A stretch of DNA of 60,993 nucleotides from an uncultured Rubripirellula sp. (GTDB lineage: Bacteria > Planctomycetota > Planctomycetia > Pirellulales > Pirellulaceae): contig CALIBL010000015.1 in assembly GCA_938045805.1 (NCBI GenBank), forward strand, positions 1 to 60,993, in the 5' to 3' direction. Both the position numbers and the translations under genes were made by a program. The notes beneath the pieces were generated by a model that saw nothing but the letters and a program-made list of their open reading frames with translations, was not told where the DNA came from and did no database searches. Shown here in pieces: positions 54,215-60,993 of the stretch. How positions within the stretch are numbered: the stretch's first letter is position 1; each line of letters starts with the position of its first letter.

Positions 54215-56851
54215 ATGGAACCTTCACTCATGCGATTCATAATCGTTCTTATTGCAATCTGTCTTTCGGTTTCAACGGCAACAACGCGAGCAGACGTTGT
54301 TCTGCCCAGCATCTTCTCGAACAACATGGTACTGCAACGAGAATTAAGCGTACCAATTTGGGGTACCGCTGACGCTGACGAGGAGGTGACTGTAACTTTC
54401 GCGGGACAAATCAAACGCACGCGAGCAAACACAGATGGCGTTTGGATGGTTCGCCTCGATCCGCTAGAAACCTCTAGGACCGGTAAGACGCTGATCGTCG
54501 AGGGCAAGAATCACATCGAATTCTCAGATGTATTAGTTGGAGAAGTTTGGCTGTGTAGCGGTCAATCAAATATGGCTGATTCTTTTAACTCGAGTAAAAA
54601 TCGGTTCATCGAAGCGGAATACTTCGATAAAGGTTTGACTCTCATGCGAGTCTCCACTCGGCAGGGCTGGACTGGTATCGATGAAAAGACACAGCGAACG
54701 ATCTCCCGAGTTGGGTTTTACTTCGGTGAGAAGCTATACCGAGAACTTGATGTGCCGGTTGGCTTGATACTCCGGTACAACTCCGGGACACCAATCCAAG
54801 CGTGGATTCCCGAGGACCAATGTGAAGTCATCAGAAAAAGACTTGGAATTCCCGTAGGCTGGAATGACATTCAGGAAAATCGCAACCCTGGAGTTCAGTT
54901 CGCTGACAAGATTGAGCCGATCGTACCGTTCTGTTTTCGAGGCGTGATTTGGTACCAAGGCGAACGTAATGCAAAAGCTCAAACGGGCTACGAATATCGC
55001 CAGCTCTTACCATTCATGATTGAGAACTGGCGACAATTGTTTACGAGTCCCAGCATTAGTCTTGACGGTGCTGCTCAGTCTAGAAGATTCCCGTTCTACT
55101 ACGTTCAAGTTCCAACACAAGATGCGACGGGCGAGTGGCCGTGGCTACGAGATTCGATGCGACGCGTACTCGAAATGACAGAAAATACTGGGATGGCGGT
55201 CTTCTATGACCATGGACCCAGCTTGCATCCAGATAACAAAAAAGTTGCCGGAGAACGACTGGCTCTCTGGGCACTAGCGAAAGACTATGGTCGAGCAGAT
55301 TTGCCGTATTCTGGACCATTACTGAGAAGCATCGAATATCGAGGTAATACGGCTGAATTATCTTTTGACCATGTGGCACAAGGACTCCGTAACGCAACCG
55401 GTAGCCCTTTGAGTTTAGACTTCTTCGAAATTGCGGGTAGCAATGGCAACTATGTCCCGGCAACTGCCAAAATTCATGGCGACCAGGTCCATGTATCCAG
55501 CCCACTGATTACCAATCCAAAATATGTTCGTTACCTCTTTCGAAAATCAGACCCTAATCCCGCTATCAGTCTGATGAACTCAGCGGGACTACCTGCATCA
55601 AGCTTCATTACGGACAACTTCAAGCCACATCGAGACTCCGTTACCAGCTCGACACGCTCCGTCTTAAGCGACAGAGCTGACCCGACAAAAACTAGGCCAA
55701 TAGATCGCATGGCAGTAAAAGATGATACTGCCCAGATCACCGAATCAAACGGATTGGCCCCAGAAGTTGCGGATTTATCTTCCGAGGATGTTTCGTTCGC
55801 CCAGGAGCAGCATCTTCCCAATCTCAAACAACCATTTATTGATCTTGCTCCCGAGGACATGGCGGATGGAATCGAAGTAGGCGAGCTCGGATTAGATAGT
55901 GGAAATAAAGATTTAATCATGAACCTAGCGCGAGAGATTGCGTTGGGGCAACATGGCGAAGTGGATAGCCTTTTGATTCACCATGATGGTCGACTTGTTT
56001 TCGAATCGTACTATCGGCGCGGGCGGTCCAACTATCCTCATTACCAAATGTCGATCACCAAGTCTTACACTGCATTAGCTTTGGGACGTGCCATCGGACT
56101 GGGCCATCTAAAGATGTCCGATCTGGATCGACCCATTCTCGACTTCCTTCACGAGATTGATCAGACCAAAATTACGGCTGGATGTGAAACGATCACAATT
56201 AACGATGCTTTGAACATGCGTTCGGGGATTCGTATTGAACAAGAGGCAATCAACAAACTTCGGAAAACATCCAGTGAATTGAGAGGGCAAGGTCAAATTC
56301 AGGCTTATCTTGAACATTCAGCACCGATTACTAACGAAGCCAAGCAATTCAAGTATCAGAGCGCGGATCCCTCAATCGTCATGCAGGTTATTGACTCAGT
56401 TGTCCCTCAAACCGCGAGGGAATTCATCAACGAGGAACTGGCCGAGCCACTAGGAATCAATCATTTTAGCTGGCAAGATGACGTGAGCGGGCTACCAAAG
56501 TCTGCTGCCGGCAGCAGCATTAGATCTCGCGATATGATCAAGTTTGGCATCCTCGTTCAAAACAATGGTTGGTGGGACGGTGAAGCGTTAATCCCAGCCG
56601 AGTTTATCGAAAAAGCGACATCGAAAATATATACGAACGCACAAAACACATCGTATGGCTATTTTTGGTGGCGGCATGATGTGGAGATCGAGGAAAAGAT
56701 GTACGACATCAAATCTGGTAGAGGAGCCGGCGGCCAGTTCATCATGATGGTCGACGAGTTAGACCTGATCATTGCAATTACGGCTCATAACAAGGGAATG
56801 GGAGCGATGCTCAAGCTAGCACCAGAGCGAATCATCCGCGCATTTCAATAA
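54215..56851 (+). CDS. Sialate-O-acetylesterase-like domain fused to serine beta-lactamase-like hydrolase
   Basis: This exported 878-residue fusion has a signal peptide (about 1-26). An N-terminal SASA/SGNH esterase (about 28-480) contains GEVWLCSGQSNM, in which S118 is the likely nucleophile, then GVIWYQGERNA. The late histidine block reads SLHPDNKK (H338), where many relatives have DIHPxNK, so the usual Asp there is a Ser. A charged linker (about 480-570) joins a beta-lactamase-like hydrolase (about 575-878) with S613-I-T-K616 and Y714-Q-S716 and the closing GRGAGGQF. The second part resembles class C esterases and penicillin-binding-type hydrolases. Together it may remove acetyl or other ester groups from glycans, which is inferred. 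The ATG at 54230 is an alternative start. Confidence 0.88.
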   Translation: MEPSLMRFIIVLIAICLSVSTATTRADVVLPSIFSNNMVLQRELSVPIWGTADADEEVTVTFAGQIKRTRANTDGVWMVRLDPLETSRTGKTLIVEGKNHIEFSDVLVGEVWLCSGQSNMADSFNSSKNRFIEAEYFDKGLTLMRVSTRQGWTGIDEKTQRTISRVGFYFGEKLYRELDVPVGLILRYNSGTPIQAWIPEDQCEVIRKRLGIPVGWNDIQENRNPGVQFADKIEPIVPFCFRGVIWYQGERNAKAQTGYEYRQLLPFMIENWRQLFTSPSISLDGAAQSRRFPFYYVQVPTQDATGEWPWLRDSMRRVLEMTENTGMAVFYDHGPSLHPDNKKVAGERLALWALAKDYGRADLPYSGPLLRSIEYRGNTAELSFDHVAQGLRNATGSPLSLDFFEIAGSNGNYVPATAKIHGDQVHVSSPLITNPKYVRYLFRKSDPNPAISLMNSAGLPASSFITDNFKPHRDSVTSSTRSVLSDRADPTKTRPIDRMAVKDDTAQITESNGLAPEVADLSSEDVSFAQEQHLPNLKQPFIDLAPEDMADGIEVGELGLDSGNKDLIMNLAREIALGQHGEVDSLLIHHDGRLVFESYYRRGRSNYPHYQMSITKSYTALALGRAIGLGHLKMSDLDRPILDFLHEIDQTKITAGCETITINDALNMRSGIRIEQEAINKLRKTSSELRGQGQIQAYLEHSAPITNEAKQFKYQSADPSIVMQVIDSVVPQTAREFINEELAEPLGINHFSWQDDVSGLPKSAAGSSIRSRDMIKFGILVQNNGWWDGEALIPAEFIEKATSKIYTNAQNTSYGYFWWRHDVEIEEKMYDIKSGRGAGGQFIMMVDELDLIIAITAHNKGMGAMLKLAPERIIRAFQ

Positions 56852-56924
56852 ACTGCTCGCAGAAATTCTTTGAGCTGATCATAGACGAACCGTGAGATGA
56901 AACAGACTGAAAAAGGTTTTTAAA

Positions 56925-58217
56925 ATGACCAGAAAACTTAACCGACGCACAGTGCTTCGAGGATCGGGTGGCGCTCTGCTAGCCCTGCCGCACCTTGATG
57001 CAATGGCGGCGCCAATGGCGGTGCCTGACGTGCCCATGCGAATGGCCTGCATCGGTTTGAACTTTGGGCTCGTGCCCCAACTCTTCTTTCCTGAAAAAAC
57101 GGGGAAGGACTACGTGCTCACTGATCGGCTACGCCCGCTAAAAGAGTTCCGTCATGACTTCACCGTGTTCTCTGGCCTCGACCATGGCGTAAACGGACAA
57201 GGTGGCCACGGTGGTGTACATGCCTATTTGTCGGGCGTGTTATCAAAGAACTCCTCCGGGATGCCTGAAGCTAACATTTCCATTGACCAAAAAGCGGCAC
57301 AGTTTGTTGGTGCGAAAACACGTTACCCGTCGCTTGAGTTGGCTAGTGGGAAAGGAGATGTCAATAACATGCTTTCGTGGAGCGGATCGGGAGTGGCGAT
57401 CCCGAGAGTTGGTGATGTGCAAGTCATCTACGATTTACTTTTTCAGCGGGTTGATCCAAGCATCCGAGATCGACAACGAAAAGAACTTGCGGTGAGGTCA
57501 AGTATTCTTGATCTGGTCAAAACGGATGCTGATTTCTTGAAACGCAAAGTCGGGACCCGCGATCGACAGAAATTAGATAGGTATTTCGATTCCGTTCGAT
57601 CGGTTGAGAAGCAATTGGTTCAGTCAACACAATGGCTAGATAAGCCCAAGCAGACGACGGACTATCGACTTCCTGCCGATCCCAGTATCCTGGATTTTGT
57701 CGACCGAGTTCCACTTTACTATGACTTGATGAGACTCGCCCTTGAGACGGACTCAACCCGAGTGATCACGCTCGCGCTGGCTGATATCGGTGCGAACTAC
57801 GGAGGCTTCGATATCACTCGAGGGTACCACCAACTCACCCACCACGGTAAAGTCCCTGAATACATCAGTGAATTGTCTGTCATTGAACAATTTCACATGG
57901 AGCAGCTTGCTCGCTTCCTTAAGCAACTCAAGTCAGTTGAGGAGCCCAACGGAAAAACCCTACTGGATAACTGCATGGTGTTATTCGGTTCGGGGATGGG
58001 CAATGCAAGTTCCCATTCAAACAAGAATCTACCGTTATTGCTGGCCGGTGGCGGTTTTCGACATGGCGAGCATCAATCCTACTTCAAGGACTCAGATAAA
58101 AAGGTAGCAACACCGGCTACTAATCTGTTCGTCTCGATGCTGCAACGATTCGGCATGGAAGTGGACCAATTTGGTCTCTCGGAAGGGACACTAACTGGAT
58201 TGGAGATACAGTCGTGA
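56925..58217 (+). CDS. DUF1552 protein, partner of DUF1592 cytochrome (second copy)
   Basis: A 430-residue exported protein has a Tat-like signal (NRRTVLRGSGGALLALP) and the DUF1552 pattern of AVPDVPMRMACIGLNFG near the start, FTVFSGLDHGVNGQGGHGGVHA, DRQKLDRYFDSVRSVEKQL, and LFGSGMGNASSHSNKNLP with LLLAGGGFRHG near the end. It is paralogous to the gene at 30977-32341 and overlaps the following DUF1592 gene by four bases (GTGA), so the two are translationally coupled. Enzyme function is not established. Confidence 0.9.
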   Translation: MTRKLNRRTVLRGSGGALLALPHLDAMAAPMAVPDVPMRMACIGLNFGLVPQLFFPEKTGKDYVLTDRLRPLKEFRHDFTVFSGLDHGVNGQGGHGGVHAYLSGVLSKNSSGMPEANISIDQKAAQFVGAKTRYPSLELASGKGDVNNMLSWSGSGVAIPRVGDVQVIYDLLFQRVDPSIRDRQRKELAVRSSILDLVKTDADFLKRKVGTRDRQKLDRYFDSVRSVEKQLVQSTQWLDKPKQTTDYRLPADPSILDFVDRVPLYYDLMRLALETDSTRVITLALADIGANYGGFDITRGYHQLTHHGKVPEYISELSVIEQFHMEQLARFLKQLKSVEEPNGKTLLDNCMVLFGSGMGNASSHSNKNLPLLLAGGGFRHGEHQSYFKDSDKKVATPATNLFVSMLQRFGMEVDQFGLSEGTLTGLEIQS

Positions 58218-60847
58218 GCGGCCACTGTGAAAGTGCAGGTCGAGGTGCAAGCCACGGGTTCATCGGTCTTCGACTGCGGTGGCGTCGACCAATGGCTATC
58301 TTCGGTTCATTCTTCATCACCCTGTTGCTGACCTGCGATACCAAGTTGATTGCCGCCGAGAAACTCAGCGTTCAACTATCCCCCGCGGTCGATGCTTATT
58401 TCAAGGACTACTGCATCCGTTGCCACGGCGAATCGACACAGAAGGGTGACCGGCGTCTCGATCAGTTTCCCGATTCGATGCAAGCCGGTAGTGATTCGGC
58501 AAACTTGATGGAGGAAGCTCTCGACGCGATCAATCGAGGCGATATGCCGCCAAAGAAAAAGGGAGTCGGCCGGCCGAGCGATGACGAAACCAGGCGAACG
58601 GTAAAAGCAATCACTGATTACCTGTTGAGCTTGTCCGCTTCCGACTCCGACGGAACGACAATACTGCGACGACTAAATCGGTTCGAGTACGTCAATACGA
58701 TGAGTGATCTGCTCGGCCTGCGAAAGGAATTCTTCTCTTCCACATCTGACTTCCCGGTCGATGCGATTGAGCACGGCTTTGACAACAACGGAAAATCTCT
58801 CACGTTGTCTGACCACCAGTTGCGGCGCTATCTCGAAGTAGCCGAAGCTTCGCTCGACGCAGCATGTTTTTTTGATGTCCAACGCCCGACTGCTCAGCGT
58901 TGGCAGTACACCGCAAAGGACTTCAATGGGGTCCAATCATACGAACGTGCACCTGTCACTTGGCGGCTGATCGTTAGCGATGAATACCTCGAAATTGGCC
59001 ACGGCCAACCAAGTGAGCGTCATGCAAACTTTGTCAATCAGTTTGTCAACCGAGGCGGGATTCCTGCTGACGGTTGGTATACCGTCAGCGTCAAAGCAGC
59101 AGCAGCAAATCGGACCGACCATGGTTACGATCACGTCGAGTTTGATCGATACATGTCCGAGCCGCTGAAGATGGCTCTCTGGATTGCTCCTAATGAAGGA
59201 CTGTTGGCTAAAAACGCGGCTGATCAACGTCAACTGGTTAAGGTCTGGGACTTACCGGATGAAGAACCCGCTGTGTTCACTCAGAGAATCTGGCTCGACA
59301 AAGGTGCAATACCCTTTGTCAGTTGGACCAATGGTATAAGCTCTAAAGGGAACATTCGCCGCGTCGCCGAAAAGCATCACCCTGAGGTCATCCGTGCCAC
59401 CAAGACCCAGCGCGATGCCGCCAAACTGGGGAATCAGGAAGCGAAATCTTTAGTCGATAAACTCGATAAAAACTCCAACAATAAGTTACTCTCAGAGGTC
59501 TATCGCGGGCCCCGCATTCGAGTCTGGGAAATGGACATCGAAGGCCCTGATTTTCCCGATTGGCCACCGGTCAGCCATCAGTTGCTATTTGGTGACGAAA
59601 CCGATGCGGAAAAGATCAAACTAGATCGAGTCGTGAGTCGCTTCGCTAGCCGAGCATTCCGCCAACCGGTCGAATCAGATGAAATCAAACATTACGTGGA
59701 ATTCATCAATACGAGAATTCGCAATGGCGAACCTCGTGACCATGCCATCAAGCAGGGAATGGCAGCGATATTAACTTCACCTCGTTTTTTGTATCTCGAT
59801 GAGGGTAACGAGGAAGTGGGCGCGGAATTGGCACCACACGAAGTTGCTTCAAGGCTGTCGTACTTCCTTTGGAGCACAATGCCCGACGACGAACTAATTG
59901 CTTCGGCGGCGTCGCGCGAACTGCTCAAGCCAGAAGAACTCACAAGGCAGGTTCAACGCATGCTAGGAGATCAACGAGCTGATGCCTTCGTTGAACATTT
60001 CACTGACGCTTGGCTACGAATCAACACGCTAGGCTCAATGCCACCTGACCCAAAGGCGTTTGAGTCTTACTACAGGGACCGATTGCAGGATTGCTTCAAA
60101 GCAGAGACGCGTCTGTTCTTCCGCGACTTGCTTCAAAGCAACGGATCCATTGTGAACTTTCTCGAAAGCGACTACACATTTCTGAATGGACCACTCGCCA
60201 CTCATTATGGCATCCAAGGAATCCATGGTGAGGAATTTCGCAAGGTCGCGTTAAAGCGGGAAGATCATCGAGGTGGATTGCTAGGGCAAGGTAGTGTACT
60301 GACGCTAACTGCTAATGGAATCGAGACTTCACCGGTGGTTCGAGGCATCTGGGTATTGGAGAACATCCTTGGTACGCCACCACCGCCACCGCCACCCGAC
60401 GTTGAACCCCTAGAACCCGACACACGAGGGACGACAACCATTCGCGAATTACTCAATCAACATCGAAGTGTCGCGACCTGCGCTGAGTGCCATCGGCGCA
60501 TCGATCCGGCGGGATTTGCGTTGGAATTTTTTGATCCGATTGGCGGGTACCGAACACACTATCCCAATCGTGAGAATAAAGGACTCGAAGTTAACGGAAC
60601 CGGTCAGCTTCCGAGCGGAGAGTCCTTTGAAGACGAGCGAGGTCTAAAAAAATTGCTAGTTGACAGAAAGGCGCGTTTCGCAGAGACGCTGTGTGAGAAA
60701 CTGTTGACTTACGCAACGGGTCGGTCAATGACATTTCGTGATGATGAAGAAATCAAACAGATCGCCGCCGCGAATGCAAACGATGGTTACGGCCTCCGAG
60801 ACCTCGTTGTTCTCGTCGCTAACAGCCAGGTCTTCAAGCGTCGATAA
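58214..60847 (+). CDS. DUF1587-1592-1588-1585 planctomycete cytochrome (second copy)
   Basis: This is a secreted cytochrome-like protein of 877 residues. The heme motif C67-I-R-C70-H71 follows an atypical long N-terminus. The GTG at 58214 overlaps the DUF1552 stop, but an ATG at 58292 (residue 27) begins a cleaner signal peptide and may be the real start. DUF1587 (about 150-215), DUF1595 (about 470-530), DUF1592 (about 535-660), DUF1588 with a second CxxCH at C756-A-E-C759-H760, and DUF1585 (about 800-870) follow in the usual order, with a proline run before C756. Unlike the copy at 27943-30897 it lacks the LamG insertion, and it carries an extra beta-type region near 240-460. Confidence 0.9.
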   Translation: MSGHCESAGRGASHGFIGLRLRWRRPMAIFGSFFITLLLTCDTKLIAAEKLSVQLSPAVDAYFKDYCIRCHGESTQKGDRRLDQFPDSMQAGSDSANLMEEALDAINRGDMPPKKKGVGRPSDDETRRTVKAITDYLLSLSASDSDGTTILRRLNRFEYVNTMSDLLGLRKEFFSSTSDFPVDAIEHGFDNNGKSLTLSDHQLRRYLEVAEASLDAACFFDVQRPTAQRWQYTAKDFNGVQSYERAPVTWRLIVSDEYLEIGHGQPSERHANFVNQFVNRGGIPADGWYTVSVKAAAANRTDHGYDHVEFDRYMSEPLKMALWIAPNEGLLAKNAADQRQLVKVWDLPDEEPAVFTQRIWLDKGAIPFVSWTNGISSKGNIRRVAEKHHPEVIRATKTQRDAAKLGNQEAKSLVDKLDKNSNNKLLSEVYRGPRIRVWEMDIEGPDFPDWPPVSHQLLFGDETDAEKIKLDRVVSRFASRAFRQPVESDEIKHYVEFINTRIRNGEPRDHAIKQGMAAILTSPRFLYLDEGNEEVGAELAPHEVASRLSYFLWSTMPDDELIASAASRELLKPEELTRQVQRMLGDQRADAFVEHFTDAWLRINTLGSMPPDPKAFESYYRDRLQDCFKAETRLFFRDLLQSNGSIVNFLESDYTFLNGPLATHYGIQGIHGEEFRKVALKREDHRGGLLGQGSVLTLTANGIETSPVVRGIWVLENILGTPPPPPPPDVEPLEPDTRGTTTIRELLNQHRSVATCAECHRRIDPAGFALEFFDPIGGYRTHYPNRENKGLEVNGTGQLPSGESFEDERGLKKLLVDRKARFAETLCEKLLTYATGRSMTFRDDEEIKQIAAANANDGYGLRDLVVLVANSQVFKRR

Positions 60848-60893
60848 TCGTAGACTCACAATCTACTTGGCTCCGCACAAGAGGTATCAGAAG

Positions 60894-60993
60894 ATGTTAA
60901 AAATTGCCGCTGCCCTCGCTTTGCTACTTGTCGGAAGTTTTGCAGAGGCTCAGCAGTGGCGTGAACTGTACGAGCCACGTATGTTCGATGGCA
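60894..60993 (+). CDS. Partial exported protein at the window edge
   Basis: An ATG at 60894 with GAGG about eight bases upstream opens a frame that runs off the window. It encodes a signal peptide (MLKIAAALALLLVGSFAEA) followed by QQWRELYEPRMFDG. Only 33 residues are present, so the family cannot be named. It follows the DUF1592 gene by 46 bases and is probably in the same run. Confidence 0.65.
   Translation, partial: MLKIAAALALLLVGSFAEAQQWRELYEPRMFDG

Noticed and set aside
1..60993. tRNA, rRNA, CRISPR, insertion sequence or prophage
   Set aside because: No cloverleaf-like run, regularly spaced repeat, transposase, integrase or phage structural protein was seen on either strand.

Overview
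The window reads as a stretch of chromosome from a marine planctomycete, most likely in or near the Pirellulaceae (Rhodopirellula/Blastopirellula-like). Signs of this are the many formylglycine sulfatases, the Planctomycetes-typical secreted cytochrome families (PSD1/DUF1549-DUF1553, DUF1587-1592-1588-1585) with their partners DUF1501 and DUF1552, DUF1080 and membrane-bound-dehydrogenase-type propellers, a giant secreted protein with the N-terminal LExRxLLA signature, GEVED motif and C-terminal dockerin, and frequent TTG/GTG starts. Exact taxonomy cannot be fixed by eye.

Left part (1-22.2 kb) is mostly cell-envelope and housekeeping. It has a 1654-residue metzincin/cohesin-like/dockerin surface protein with a clear terminator, a zinc-ribbon transmembrane protein, a soluble histidine kinase, an orphan GspF/PilC-like protein, a zinc-type CDF exporter, a CBS-containing site-2 protease and a RbsD/FucU mutarotase. 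A tightly coupled minus-strand operon follows that encodes an Mla/MCE-type lipid transporter (permease, ATPase-like subunit, MCE protein, repeat lipoprotein). Next come a ketoacyl-ACP-synthase-III-like enzyme, a KefB-type antiporter, a DUF4190-like protein, and a TauD-like oxygenase next to a DUF2585 membrane protein.

Right part (22.2-61 kb) is a catabolic/accessory region dominated by exported proteins. It has three cytochrome modules: PSD1-DUF1501-amidohydrolase on the plus strand, DUF1552-DUF1592 on the minus strand, and DUF1552-DUF1592 on the plus strand. There are five sulfatases with five different C-x-P-[S/T]-R motifs, a DUF1080-propeller-HEAT-cytochrome fusion, a PQQ-type propeller, a YHYH protein, and a TRAP transporter operon that ends in a phytanoyl-CoA-dioxygenase-like enzyme. 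A sialate-O-acetylesterase/serine-hydrolase fusion, a TolB-like protein and an orphan PP-loop (QueC-like) protein complete the set. Together they suggest desulfation, deacetylation and oxidation of complex sulfated glycans or related algal matter outside the cytoplasm, followed by TRAP uptake of an acidic product. The substrate is inferred, not shown.

The most unusual item is the Mla-type operon. Its ATPase subunit keeps the overall frame and length of an MlaF protein but has lost Walker A, the ABC signature, the Walker B Asp-Glu pair and the H-loop, while remaining translationally coupled to intact neighbours. I saw no tRNA, rRNA, CRISPR array, insertion sequence, integrase or prophage. No gap between real genes exceeds 300 bases except 43698-44149, which holds a DUF1080 remnant; bases 1-122 hold no supportable gene.
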